DNA of 64,000 bases, taken from positions 6,365,306 through 6,429,305 of the forward strand of contig NC_012876.2 of assembly GCF_000003195.3 (NCBI RefSeq). Reading direction: 5' to 3'. Within the stretch, counting starts at the first letter, position 1, and each line of letters opens with the position of its first letter. The notes under the pieces are model-generated. The model did no database searches. It was given only the letters and a program-made list of their open reading frames with translations, and was not told the DNA's origin. This DNA is from Sorghum bicolor (Eukaryota; Streptophyta; Magnoliopsida; Poales; Poaceae). The translations under genes were made by a program, and so were the position numbers. Positions 47,477 to 60,501 of this stretch are shown here, in pieces.

Positions 47477-48524
47477 CATGTGTGTCACAAATAGCTGCAA
47501 TGCACTGCTGCGCTATGATGCATGTGACTTGGATGTGATGGCATATTGATTGGCATATTTCTATGAGAAATTACTATGAACATTTATATGTTCCATGGCT
47601 GTTGGCTATATTGAGGTCCCAGTTAAGCTTTTTTGTTTAAGAGTTCGTGTAAATGTTGTGACTCAATCCACCAAGCTTCACCGGTCGTATCATGAAGTTG
47701 CTCCTGGGCTAAGGGATGAGGCTCGCTTATTGTATCATGAAGTAACTAGGGTTACTATTGCTGTGGCTAAGCAAGCTGCATAACTGATGGTTATCTATGC
47801 CTTAGCTACTGTGCGTCAGGTGGAGATTAGAGATGTTAATTTTTCACAAGTACAGATCTTATGCCATCAGGTTGTGAACCTGCGCGATAGGGCGGCACAA
47901 ATAGAGAAACGAGACCATTGCAGCCATGCACGTGAAAGGTGATGAAAGCTCTGGTACTAGTGTAGTGTATTGTAGCCTATTTTCAATACTAGTGGCCTTG
48001 TCTAATTTAACATTGATACCTATTTTAATATCAGCCGTCAATTATTTGCATCTAAACGGACCTTAGGGATAGTTGCCATACAAGCCTGTGTTAACACTCC
48101 ATAGATTGTTCATTGTACATCTTTCGCATGATCTGTTTACAGGTTGACCGAGACAAGAGCAACTGAACAATAAAAGCCTGTCCTACTCCTACCCAAACAA
48201 CTTTGTATACTGTATTTACACTTGTAATTAACTTCTTTGATCTGTCAATCAAATTCAAAGCCTAATTCACTGCTGTAACTGTAACACCATTAGAAGATTC
48301 AGGTTTCATCCTGAGAGCCAACAGAAGAACACGCCGGTTGCCCGTACCAGAATACCAGATGCAGAGCTGGAAGGAGAGGAGACTGAGGCACTGACCGCCG
48401 CAGCCTTGCTCCGCCGGCCGTCCGGGGCGGCAGCCAAAGCCAACCACGCGCGCACGTGCCTGTAATGCCGCTTCCTCTTCTCCGTCGCCGTCGCCGTCGC
48501 CGTCGCGGGGGTGTTCCGTTACAC
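47477..48524. other. Spacer 3' of the TGA bZIP gene
   Basis: A 62-codon open stretch at 47595-47783 has no recognisable domain and is probably a repeat remnant. The part near 48525 should hold the bZIP 3' UTR. Nothing else seen. Confidence 0.35.
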
Positions 48525-50374
48525 TTACGCCGGCTCCCGCGGGCGCGCCGCCCAGAGCGAGCTGAGCGCGCGCAGCCGCTGGCCGTAGTCCGCGAGCGCG
48601 AGCAGGCCCCGCGCCGCCTGCCGCGGCGTCAGGATCTTGTGCATGTTCCGCAGCGTCTGCTGCCGGAGATGGTCCGCCTTGTCCACGAAGTCGACGAGGT
48701 CGGCGAGCTTGCCGACGGCGCTGGCCATCTGCTGCGCCGCGTACCCGCCGCCGGCGCCGAGCGGCGAGGCGACGTCGACGGTCATGAGGGCGTCGACGAG
48801 CGTCTGCTGCAGCTTGCTCATGCCCTGCGACAGCGCGTCCTCCAGCTGCCTCGCCGTGTTCTGCAGCTTGCGCACCTCGGCCGCCTGGTGGTCCATGAGC
48901 GGGTTCAGCCGCGGCGCCAGCACCTTGAGCAGCTCGGAGGGGCGGAACCCGCCGATCCAGAGGAAGAACCGCTCCGCGGGGGCCCGCCACACCCCCGACA
49001 GCACGAAGAAGGCGTCGGACCGCGCCGCCTGCGCCTTGGCCTGGAACAGCGCGCCGTAGTGCGCCAGCCCGGCGTCGACGAGCACCCGCAGCTGCACCTC
49101 CGGCGCGTGCGACTGCAGCGCCGCCCGCAGCTCCGTCGCCTGCCTCCCCTGCTCCTCCACCCAGCGCGCGTACTCCAGCTCGAACGCGGCCACCCGCGGG
49201 TCCGCGCCCGCCGCCGCCGCGACTCCTCCTCCTCCTCCTCCAACGCCGTACGCGCCGTGCTGCTGCTGCTGCTGCTGGCGCCTGGCCATGGTGAGCTCCT
49301 GCTCCAGCTGCGCCAGCTTCATCCGGCTCGTCTCGAGATTCTGGATGTACGCCTGTGTGTGTCGTATCGTATCAAATGGATGGAACAAAAGCAGCAATCA
49401 TCAGCGATGAGCATAAGCTGATTGGACTGATGATTGGATGGAGGAAGAAAAGCAACAAGATTTTCTTGGCACGCGACGATCGAGTGATCGCTCATGGCTG
49501 AGACCGCTGACCTTCTTCCGGAGCCGGCTCTTCCGAGCTGCCTCTCTGTTCTGCGCGAGGCGTCTCTGAATCTAGGCAAAGCAGAGCGAGAAGGAGAAGC
49601 GAAGATGAGCGGGGGAGGAATTCTTTTGCCTGCGGTGGAGTCATCATCAGCATCAGTGGGGGGTCGTCTCACCTTGTCTCTTGGCCGGGCGGCGTCGTCG
49701 TCGTGGTCGTGGCCGAAGCTATCCGACGACGGCGGCGGCGCTTCTTCTTCCACCTGCGGCGGGAAGTCGTACTGCTGTGCCTGTAACTGCAACCAAGGCC
49801 CGACTAGTGATGATTATCTGAATAAAGCCATGAGGAGGGGAGAGAGAGGGCGCTTGAATAATTATTACCAGCTGGTGTTTGCCGAACTTGACTTCCTCTG
49901 CTTCGACGACGTCAAGCGGCGGCGCCGGCGGCGTCGCCAGGGTGACCGTGGGGACGACCGCGGACAGGGGCAGGGCGTCGGCGTCGGGCCGGAACGGCTC
50001 CCCCCACACGGACACGCCGGCCGCCACCAGGTGGCGCTGCCGCTCGTAGATCCCCATGGCCGTGGCCCCGCCGCCGACGGCGGGTCCCGAGGTCACGTAG
50101 CGGCCCGGTGCGGCGCCGCTCGTCGCCAGGCGACTGCAGGAACAAGAAGCAAGAAGAGCATGTCAGCGCGCAGGCGCAGCGGCTCCACGGAAATCAAGCC
50201 CGAGCGAGGCCGAGGGGGATGGTTATTACGCCGGCCGAGGAGACGGGAAGAACTAGAAGAGGTGGCGGACGCCACGGCAGGGACGGACGGACGGAGACGG
50301 GACTGGCTGGCTAGCTGGCTGCAGGCTGCTGGTCACTCACTCACTCACTGCCTACGACTACGAGAGCTAGCCAT
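48525..50374 (-). CDS. TGA-type bZIP transcription factor with DOG1 domain
   Basis: Five-exon model (high to low): 50374-50349, 50133-49869, 49786-49673, 49571-49512 and 49352-48525; about 430 residues. All junctions are GT-AG and in frame. The N-terminal exon 2 has AMGIYERQRHLVAAG and VWGEPFRPD, resembling the RxGIYEP...WGE start of Arabidopsis TGA1/TGA4. Exon 4 encodes the basic region RRLAQNREAARKSRLRKK. Exon 5 starts the leucine zipper (AYIQNLETSRMKLAQLEQEL), then a Gln run and Gly/Ala linker, then the DOG1 domain (AFELEYARWVEEQ, ERFFLWIGGFRPSELLKVL, DHLRQQTLRNMHKILTPRQA) ending ALSSLWAARPREPA. TGA factors bind TGACG (as-1) elements in the nucleus and recruit NPR1-like or glutaredoxin partners. 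The DOG1 part is one uninterrupted exon, whereas many TGA genes split it. The first 26-nt exon is the least certain part. Confidence 0.88.
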
Positions 50375-50853
50375 GGCGGCGGCGGTGGTGAGCTAGAACT
50401 AGAAGGTCGCCTCGGCTGGCAGGGACTCAGGTGGGGGCTATGGCTGCGCTGGCCTTGAGTGGCATGTAGGAGGAGGACGAGGACGATGACGATGACGCCG
50501 GCGGGCCTCCCCTCTCTCGTCCGGCGCTCAGGCCGGCCGGCAGACGACAAACAAGCCAACCTCGGCGCGGGGCAGAAACAGAAAGGTGTCGCCTTGTCGC
50601 GACCTCGTTCCGCCGGAGAGCACGATCGATCTGTTGCTAGGCAAGGTAACCCAGGCTCTTCGTTTACTTATTATTATGCTTTTTTTATATATTTTACTAC
50701 CATTCGTTGCACATGTGCTCGAGAGATTATTATATTTGGATGAGTTTGACTGGCTGTGGGAATGAATATGATTATTAGGATTAACGCTCACCCTCTCTAT
50801 TTTCCAAACCCGTACGTCACGGTTATCATCAACCACCACTCAATCCCTTCTTA
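50375..50853 (-). promoter_or_regulatory. 5' region of the TGA bZIP gene
   Basis: GC-rich up to about 50640, then AT-rich. Presumed promoter and 5' UTR; no motif can be assigned with confidence. Confidence 0.35.
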
Positions 50854-51199
50854 GGGCCTGTTTAGATTGTGGATGAAAATTTTTTGGGTGTCACATCGAA
50901 TGTGTCGGAAGAATGTCGGGAGGGTTTTTTTGAAACTAATAAAAAAACAAATTACATAGCTCGTCAGGAAACTGCAAGACAAATTTATTAAGCATAATTA
51001 ATCTGCCATTAGCATATGTGGGTTACTGTAGCACTTAAGGCTAATCATGGAGTAAGTAGGCTTAAAAGATTCGTCTCGCGATTCTCAACTAAACTGTGTA
51101 ATTAGTTTAGTTTTTTATTTATAATTAATGTTCCATGCATGTGTCCAAAGATTCGATGGGATGGATGAAAAATTTTTTGGTGGGGAACTAAACAGGGCC
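50854..51199. mobile_element. Tourist-like MITE, copy E
   Basis: GGGCCTGTTTAG / CTAAACAGGGCC ends are flanked by TTA (50851-50853 and 51200-51202). 346 bp, nearly identical to copy A. Confidence 0.88.
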
Positions 51200-51202
51200 T
51201 TA

Positions 51203-52082
51203 TTGTCGTCGCAGATTGATTAATCAACCAAGTAAAAAAAAATTGCAAGGTTATGTAGTATTATGCTTGTAGACAATAGAGTGGTACACGTTAGCACTCC
51301 GTACGTACAAGATTTGAAACCTTAGCCAATAATGCAAGGCAACGTGCGTGCGTGCGTTGAGGAACTAATTGGCAAGCTGACGTTACCTCACCGCAATGGA
51401 CGCAACTATTCGATCCCGTTGTTGTGTTCATTTTGCAACGACACTGCCTGAAGTGGACAGCCACGTACTGTGGTTGTGGACGACGGATAATTAGGACTGC
51501 CTCATATAAAACTCTGTTCTATGAACTTCACCATGAAGTAGCTCCACAGAAAGTTTGTGGAGTATCTCTTTAAGTGCTCTCATAACTCCACCATTTTTTC
51601 TCGAACCGTGAGTATGTGGAGTTAAAACTATTTGGCTAAAAAACATAAAGCGGAGCTGAAAAATATGGAGCACAACCGTCCCAAACACACCCTCTTAATA
51701 ATTAAAATTTAATAATCCTCATCCAGCAGCAGCCACAGCGCACGAGTCATGATGCATTCTACGCATAGAATACCTTATCTGGACTAGACCGTGACAGCGA
51801 CGCCCGCCAAGGCGCCAATGCATGCATGCAGCACGCAGCGTCACCACTGGCGTCAGCGTCATTCGCCGCGGTGCCAGCCAACGACACATGCATGGACGAC
51901 ATGGTACCTGCCTGCCACTTGGCCCCTGCTGGTTGACAACGCATCCCCCAATTGCCACTCCTCTCCACGCACTCCTTCATTTTCATCCATAAAATTGGGA
52001 CATGCATGTTCGCTTAGACACCCTCAAGAAAAAGTTATTCTTTTTGTAGCCGGTGGAGCTGAAAATTATATAGCTTCACTTA
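51203..52082. other. Intergenic with a decayed MITE-like stretch
   Basis: 51490-51700 has a decayed foldback-like stretch (ctccac / gtggag motifs and tcccaaacacaccc). No gene seen in the rest. Confidence 0.35.
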
Positions 52083-52755
52083 TCTGTGGCGGAGCCAGGA
52101 ATTACATATAAGAGGGCAACCAAAAAATCCAACTTGTCAAAACTAAGCATAACCGGCGACTGACTATCTTGATTTATCGACTTGACGTAGGTGCTCACAT
52201 TTTCTATATGTATTTTAGGATCAAAATGTGTTATTCTTCCGGTGGTAAACGACACACACTTAACAGAAAGATGTTTGAGATAATTTTGTAAACCAGCTTG
52301 AGAGACGCGTCTCTATTTTTAAGGTGCTTCTTAGTATTATCTAGTTATATTTTGTATTCCTTCCATCCCAAATTATAAATTATTCTAAGAATTTTGGAGA
52401 ATCAGAATAGAAAGAATCACAAAGATTTATGTCATCAAATAGGTATACTGCGAAAATATAATTAATGAAGAATCTATACTTAGTTGATATCATAAATATT
52501 AATTACTATCTTATTATATAAATTTGGTCAAATGCTTGGACTCTCTAAAATTCATAGAATGACTTATAGTTTAGAATGGAGAGAGTATGATTTTACTATC
52601 TAGAGGATACTAATAAATATATAACAAAAATTGTTATGTTTTTCTTTTAATATAAATAAAAATCATAAATTTATACTAATAAAAATGTTTGTTGTCTGTT
52701 GACACATGTTAGGGGGGGGGGGGCATGACCCCTGCCAGCCCTTGCTCCGCCACTA
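52083..52755. mobile_element. hAT-like element with GTGGCGGAGC ends
   Basis: Inverted ends TCTGTGGCGGAGC and (complement) TAGTGGCGGAGC are flanked by tcactta (52076-52082 and 52756-52762), a 7-bp exact or 8-bp imperfect duplication. A Stowaway element is nested inside. No transposase. Confidence 0.6.
52357..52585. mobile_element. Stowaway-like MITE nested in the 52083 element
   Basis: TTCCTTCCATCCCAAATTATAA at the left is complemented imperfectly at the right (ttagaatggagagag), with TA on both sides (52355-52356 and 52586-52587). Confidence 0.6.
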
Positions 52756-52877
52756 TCACTTACTCTATTCTTTTTGTAGTTCATTTGGCATCTCGAAAAC
52801 TAAAACAGCTCCATAGTATCTATGTTAGGTGGAGCCAGAGGTGGAGATGGGAGAATCTGTACCAAAGGGGGGCTTTA

Positions 52878-53217
52878 GGCCTAGTTTCGCACCCAGAAAA
52901 TTTTCATCTATCCCATTAAATCTTTGGACATATACATAGAACATTAAATATAGATAAAAAAATAAACTAATTACACATTTTGGTTGAAAATCGTGAGACG
53001 AATCTTTTAAGCCTAGTTAGTCCATGATTAGCCTTAAGTGCTACAGTAACCCACATGTGCTAATGACAGATTAATTACGCTTAATAGATTTGTCTTGCAG
53101 TTTCTAGACGAGCTATGTAATTTGTTTTTTATTAGTTTCTAAAAACCACTCCCGACATCCTTCCGACACATCCGATGTGACATTCAAAAAATTTTAATCT
53201 CCAATCTAAACAGGGCC
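52878..53217. mobile_element. Tourist-like MITE, copy F
   Basis: 340 bp in reverse orientation to copies A and E, ends GGCCTAGTTTCG / CTAAACAGGGCC, flanked by TTA (52875-52877 and 53218-53220). Confidence 0.85.
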
Positions 53218-53220
53218 TTA

Positions 53221-53597
53221 CTACTTTTACTGTTGTTGTTGCAGCCGCTACTTGAAATAGACCGTGGAACATTGTTTCGGATGCTTGTGTATAAACCTAA
53301 CCCATTTCCAACAAGATTCTCTGATTTTTTCCCTCTTTAGCAAGGGCAAGTCAGATGGCATACACACGTGTCATCCAACTATGGAGCACATCCGTGTCTT
53401 TTCGCCAAAAAGATAGGGAACGTTTCAGAACTTAATTATCATCGTCATATATCGTGGAGGAGAGAAAAAGGAGGGTGATCCTGATGAGTTAGTTGGCGAT
53501 GATGCATAAGTCACACCTCTTTTAGGATGTAGTAGTGCATGAGATGATGAGCACTTGTTGAGGCCTTTTTTTATCTCTCTCTCCCTCCCTTGCATTA
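53221..53597. other. Intergenic, nothing recognised
   Basis: No coding, RNA or repeat signal that I can support. Confidence 0.4.
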
Positions 53598-54001
53598 GGC
53601 CTTGTTTAGATGCACCCAAAAACCTAAAACTTTATAAGATTCTCCATCACATCGAATCTTGCGGCATATGTATGGAACATTAAATATAAATAAAAAAGAT
53701 AACCAATTACACAGTTTACCTATAAATCACGATACAAGTCTTTTAAACCTAGTTACTTTATGATTGGACAATGTTTGTCAAATAAAAACGAAAGTGGCAT
53801 ATGCATGAAGCATTAAATCTTGTGGCATATGCATGAAGCATTAAATATAGACAAAAACAAAAACTAATTACACAGTTTAGCTGTAAATCGCGAGACGAAT
53901 CTTCTGATCCTAGTTAGTCTATGATTGGATAATATTTGTCATAAACAAACGAAAGTGCTACAGTACCGAAATACGAAATTTTTTCGGAACTAAACAAGGC
54001 C
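53598..54001. mobile_element. Tourist-like MITE, copy G, internally duplicated
   Basis: GGCCTTGTTTAG / CTAAACAAGGCC ends, TTA on the left. The block ggcatatgcatgaagcattaaat occurs twice in tandem near 53787-53845, and a related third version lies near 53660, suggesting a fusion of two family members. Confidence 0.75.
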
Positions 54002-55379
54002 TTGAGCGAGCGGGCGGCCACCAGGGGAGCTCCAGGGAATCTCACTACTATAGCTAGCTAGGGTGGGCCCGCGCGTTGAATGAGAGAATCAGGAATCGGG
54101 ATCCCTTTTTTTTTTGCAACCAATCGTGTAGTGTAGCGGTCCTACATGCTCCACTGTTATTGTGTGCATGGCCAAATAAGGTTTGGCGATCCGTGAATTT
54201 TTTTTTTTCTATATGCTTCTGGAGCATGTTATGTAGGATTCTTCTATTTGTCCATGAATTTTTTCTATGCTTATAGAGCAAAGATTCGCTCAACATCGCA
54301 AGCTCTTCAACTGCACAATTAATTTCTTAGTTACAACAGTGTGCGTTTCACCACTTCCTTCATGTTTAATCCCATTGTTTATGGTAAAACTTTAAACTTC
54401 TTAACGAAACATGTGCTATACATGTTTTCGAAAAAAAGAATCTATGATGTAGGGAGTATATACAGGTGTTCTGTTCATTTGGCGGCCGGCATCTTGTTCG
54501 TTTGCCCAAAGTTACTGATTCACGACAGTGACATTGTGCACCCCAATCGTTCACTGCTCTTATTTTTCACAATCTCAATTGCTAGCTGGTTCTAAGAGTG
54601 GAGACAGATACAAAAACGGTTGGATACAGCATGGATATCAATTGCTATAATATATAATAAGTGGCGGAGCCACCGCTAACCACCCTGAGCAGTCGGCTGT
54701 GCTCGCCGCCGGTGAGATTTGAATGAAAATTTTGTTTATATTAAAGAAGAATATGATCACTCGCCTTTTTTTTTTTGCATACCAAGGATCGCTCAGGCTT
54801 CTAAAAGCTTATGACTTTGTCACTGGCTCCAATATTTCTCGAATTACAGTTTCAAATATAGATAGTATCGGCTGTGTCGGATTGAACATCGGCATCGTAT
54901 ATATTCGATTTGAAAATTTTAGATATGGATAATGTGTAGGATACTGAATATATAGAGTTGAATATGGACGGATGAACTTCGTTCTCTAGAAGGATTCGGT
55001 CTCAAATACAGACAAAACAAATATTCATACCATTTGCACCCTGAAGGTTTTGTTTGGAAACAAATTTAATTTGCCACACAATTGTGTTACTATCAACACT
55101 CTCACCTTTCTTCAAAAAAATCAACACTCTCACCCCACCCTCTTCTCTCATATTTGCACAATTTTACACCCTCTCTCCCATATTGGATTGTATAGGGCCT
55201 GGGATAGATTTGTTTCACCCAAAATTCAGTTTTATTTCTTTCCATGCTTCCTATTTAGGAGGCAAAAAAGGAAAACACAAAATCTAGGTGTAGGACAGAA
55301 GATTTTCAATTTGACGCAGTATAGCTAAATAGAAATTGAATTGAAAACATAGCTGAGAACTGCATGACACCCCAGAATC
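54002..55379. other. Intergenic, partly duplicated at 57285-57690
   Basis: No gene seen. 54085-54180 and 54490-54550 resemble 57310-57380 and 57615-57680 in the same order, for example gaatcgggatccc against gaatcaggatccc and gcatcttgttc in both. Confidence 0.4.
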
Positions 55380-56508
<1,129 letters not shown>

Positions 56509-56791
56509 ATCAGCTGCTACAAAAGGCAGACCATAAATAATTCTCATTCATTTTTTTGACGAAAATTCCATTGATTTAGTGATATACTCCGTACATGACG
56601 CTACGTTGGTCGAACTTGAAACTAGTACCATATATTTCCCATGTAACCGGAAACTTTCCCTCTCGGTGGGGACAAATCAGGTGGTGTACGTGTGTACTGT
56701 CTTTTACAAAAAAAAAAGATGGCGAGACCTAATACTCTCATATGGTGGAGAGAAGGAAAATAAGAAAGACCCCATTGGTCATTTTGGGTTA
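56509..56791. other. Short spacer between CACTA and Tourist copy H
   Basis: No gene seen; includes a small open frame without recognisable features. Confidence 0.4.
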
Positions 56792-57139
56792 TGCCTTGTT
56801 TAATTGTGAAGGGAAAATTTTTTGGGTGTAATATCGGATGTTTCGTAGGATGTCAGAAGCGGTGTTCGGATACTAATAAAAAAAACTAATTATATAATTC
56901 GGCTGAAAACTGCGAGACAAATTTATTAAGCCTAATTAATCTATCATTAACACATGTAGGTTACTGTAGTACTTAAGGCTAATCATAGACTAACTAGACT
57001 TAAAAGATTCATCTCGTAATTTTTCCAACTAAACTGTGTAATTAGTTTATTTTTTTATCTATATTTAATATTTTATGCATACGTCCAAAACATTCAATGT
57101 GATAGTTGAAAACTTTTTGGTTGAAAACTAAACAAGGAC
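56792..57139. mobile_element. Tourist-like MITE, copy H (diverged)
   Basis: Same family as copies A and E but more diverged; ends TGCCTTGTTTAATTG / CTAAACAAGGAC, with TTA at the left and TAG at the right. Confidence 0.75.
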
Positions 57140-57845
57140 TAGTTGGTTATGATGCGGTCACAACTTTGCTGCGCAACGCAGCATATATCACCTTTTATTT
57201 TAGGGATTCCTGGCTTGCATTGCATTGGGAATTTGAGAGGCCGACAGGAAACGAAATGAAGCCCCCTAGCTTGGAATGGAACCTGGGCGGGGCCCTTATT
57301 ATAACAAATGCAGGAATCAGGATCCCATTTCGTGACCAACCCATCTACCACAATTATCATGTACTGTAGTGTTATTATGGTCAAATATGACTCAAGTCTC
57401 GTTTGGTTCCCAAGGAACCGTTCCCTGAAACAATTCCTACGTGGAATGCTTTGCTAATTTATATAAACTTTAATCAGCTGATACGATTCCTGGGTAGATT
57501 CTAGGCTAACTGAACGAGCCCTTATTAGGAGAATCATTCGATAATCCCATTTTCTCATTCGTCGGATCGCATTATCTCCATGGGCTTTAAGCTGTAGATG
57601 CCATTTGCGATTTGGAGCATCTTGTTCATCAACCAAAAAAATCCATATTCATGACACTGACATAGTGACATGCGCCGATGCGCGAGTACTTTCATTTTCT
57701 TTAATTTAAAGGAAGAAACTCCAAATTATTTTCCAGGGTGTGGCCTGAGTCTGAATAACCCTAAATAAAATTTGGGTTTGATTTACTTCTCTGACTGTTG
57801 GTCCATTCTACATCTTAACAATGCTACGTACAAGTTGGGCTTTAA
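57140..57845. other. Intergenic with a duplicated segment and a small MITE-like piece
   Basis: 57285-57690 resembles 54063-54550. 57397-57521 looks like a short foldback (gtctcgtttggttc / aactgaacgagccc). No gene seen. Confidence 0.35.
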
Positions 57846-58622
57846 GAGCATCTCCAACTGTCCCCAATGTGGTCCCTCATCCCCATAAAACTATCACATT
57901 CGGAAAGATGTTCACTTTTTTCTTCTTCAACAGTCCCCCAATATAGCCTCTTTTTTGGTGGCCACCAAAAAACACCCTATCTTCCCTCAAATAGAGGGGG
58001 AGTTGCATCTCCCCCAATAGCTAGGGTCCACCATAACTGTCTTTGTCCTCCCTCTTGCCTCTCTCTCTGTGCCATGGCATTGAACACCACTCCCGCAACC
58101 ATGGCCGCCACCGTCCCCAGCTCGGCTCACGCGCTGCACCTCTCCCTGCCGTGGCCATGGCAGCCGCCGCCCTCGGCTAGGTCTGCGCGCTGCCACGGCC
58201 ATGGCTGCCGCCTCCCCTAACTAGGCCTGCTACAGATCTCGTGGGGAGGAGGATGAGGAGGCAGAGGGAGGCGAAGAAGACGAGCATCATGTCACAGTTA
58301 TCCACCTCGTGCGTCAGGACAACCACCATGACCTCCAATTTCCATCGCGCCCGCCTCCACTAGGGAGGACCGCTGTTTCTAGCACCTGCAGCACCTTGTT
58401 GCCGGCGGCACACCCACAATGGCCATGGCCATGTCGCACGTGGAGGACCGAGGGGAGAGGAAAGGACGAAAAAATAAACTGATATATAGGATCCACTGTT
58501 TTGATGACGAGAGTATTGGGGAACTGCTGGAGTCACACCCCCATAAAACCCCAAACCGGTATTGGTGGCCACCAATATAACTATATTGGAGGAGATGGAT
58601 TGGAGAGGTGTTGGAGATGTTC
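57846..58622. mobile_element. MITE with GAGCATCTCCAAC ends and GC-rich interior
   Basis: GAGCATCTCCAACTG at the left is complemented by tgttggagatgttc at the right, with further inverted motifs inward (ggtggccaccaa, ctatattgg). The left flank is TAA; the right copy is lost. The interior (about 58030-58480) is unusually GC-rich for such an element and may be captured genic DNA. Confidence 0.6.
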
Positions 58623-59335
58623 TGCGTTGTAATTCCAGATGAAGATGATAGGAGAAATCATAAGTTATGCTTAAAATACATTTATGAATTTGTCACCATT
58701 ATTTTTGATAGGTTAGACGTCTAATACTAAATTAACCTTAGAGATCAAAAAGTGTACGCAAAATAATGAAATAGTTGTGCCGCCTCCATTTCTTGCATTT
58801 TAAAAGGGGAGCTGTAAAAGAGAGACCCCCCACTTTAGAAATAGTGGAGTTTCTCTTGGAAGCAATCTTGCCACACAATCGTGTGGCTTTTGATTCTCAT
58901 GCAGTTTGTCTCTACTATGAAGGAAGCCTCATTTGTCGAAACAAAATATTTGGCCAAGTAAGGTGAATCTACATGAGCACATACGACTAATACTTTCAAT
59001 GGAAAAAAATATGTCTAATGTTTACGCAACGCTCATGCTGCACCACAAGATGGGGATTCCAAAGGCAGAGCATAGCCCCAGCCTTTTGGAGTGGTGCACT
59101 AGTCCACTTGTCTTCTAAAGAACTAGCTAGTGACACCAGCTTAGATTCCACAATTTAGTGAATTATACCTCGCAATATATTGCATGGTTAAGGTTCCACT
59201 TTGCTTGCAATCTCTCTTAAGTCGCATAAATCGGATCGTCTCTGTTTTTTTTTATTCCTCTGTTTGTGTAACACACATATGCATGGTAGTTAGTTCACTA
59301 GAGCTGGGGTGATTTAGGAAATAGGAAATGGTCAC
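58623..59335. other. Intergenic, nothing recognised
   Basis: Moderately AT-rich. 59039-59103 can form an imperfect hairpin (gcaccac / gtggtgc and tccaaaggc / gccttttgga), but no gene is supported. Confidence 0.35.
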
Positions 59336-59409
59336 CTGAGTTTGTGGATGTTGAAATGGTCTTGGAGATATCCAGGGTAAAGCTCCATCTCATGCTTCAC
59401 CTGATCAAC
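59336..59409 (-). other. Possible exon of an unrecognised gene
   Basis: On the minus strand a stop-free 74-bp segment lies between an acceptor-like ttgattag and a donor-like ctcag|gtgacc and would encode VKHEMELYPGYLQDHFN. The sequence looks protein-like rather than random, but I do not recognise the family and found no joining exon. Confidence 0.2.
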
Positions 59410-60312
59410 CTAATCAAGGCATTTTTAACAGAAACTCAATACCAGAAACTGTTGACATAAAGGTCACTTGTGATAAGATGGACCTCCAACCGAAAGAAAA
59501 CTTACAGTGAAAGAACAGTATATCTTTACCAATTGTTCAGGGCATAATATTTAGCTCATAATATTTGCAATACTATTTTATATAATATATGTAGAATGTT
59601 ATGCAGTTTTTTTGTTAGACGTGGGACTAGATATATGATGAAAGAAGTGCAGAATAAAAAAAAAAGATCCCCTTATTTATGTTTGTTGTGCTTACGTTTG
59701 TTATGACCTGGAAGTGTGATGACCTATCAAGGACCCTTATGATATTTTCTTGAGGAAACGATATGTTCTTGTAACAATATACCCTAGCTAAAAGTAAGAT
59801 ATATATGTTCCTGAAAAAAGGATTACGTTCGATCATTCACCATGAGCACTCCACTCTTAACTTCGCGAATAAAAACATTTTGACAAGTAACAATACACTA
59901 TCTTGTTAGTAACATGTAACACTGATTGTGTGAGGCACAGAATTTAGTTTGATGGTGGCTAATCTGAAACCAAAGCAATTTTTCAAGGGCACTCCCGAGT
60001 CCCGACCTTTAGTGGTGACCTTTGTGGACAGATCAAAACTCATTTGCTTTATGTAAAAACTAAACTGACGAATTCTGTAGTTCTCTGAATAATTCTTCTG
60101 TATGTCATAAAACTCACCTATATTTAGACAGATAGAAAATATGTGCTTTCACATCTCTCAACAAGCAAAAGCATGTAAGTCCCATTCACTGTATTTGTAA
60201 CTAACAAATGTGTAAACTGAATAGATCGAACAAGCTGAGAACTAACTGAGAAGTAGTGATCAGTAGTACCTTCTTGTAAGGATGAGCAGGTAAGGTTAGG
60301 CAGATACACCAA
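59410..60312. other. Unassigned DNA between two possible exons
   Basis: AT-rich, no coding or repeat signal that I can support. Confidence 0.3.
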
Positions 60313-60501
60313 TCAAGCAAGAAGCTCAAGGCAGCTCCCCATATATATATGTGCTCTAGAATTCGTCTCCAAAGAGCACACCACTTGCCCACGCATGAGG
60401 CCATCCATGTACAAGTGTTTATAAGGAGCGACCCCATTTCCCTTAAAAAGAAGCTGCCAACTTGCATGGCTGCTTTCATTAGCAAATGTTATCACTGGGC
60501 C
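60313..60501 (-). other. Possible terminal exon or pseudogene fragment
   Basis: On the minus strand an acceptor-like aactatag at 60502 is followed by a 62-codon open stretch ending in TGA at 60313, including SHASWQLLFKGNGVAPYKHL and GQVVCSLETNSRAHIY. Its composition is protein-like (Trp, Tyr, Gly, Cys spread evenly). Family unknown; it could belong with the 59336 segment or be a fragment. Confidence 0.25.

Noticed and set aside
47595..47783. A 62-codon gene between the MITEs and the bZIP
   Set aside because: No domain, no clear gene context; probably a repeat remnant.
48456..49421. A 321-codon plus-strand frame rich in Arg
   Set aside because: It is the antisense shadow of the GC-rich last exon of the TGA bZIP gene; no domain is present.
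59039..59103. Possible miRNA-like hairpin
   Set aside because: Two short stems with an 11-base bulge and no recognised mature sequence; too weak.
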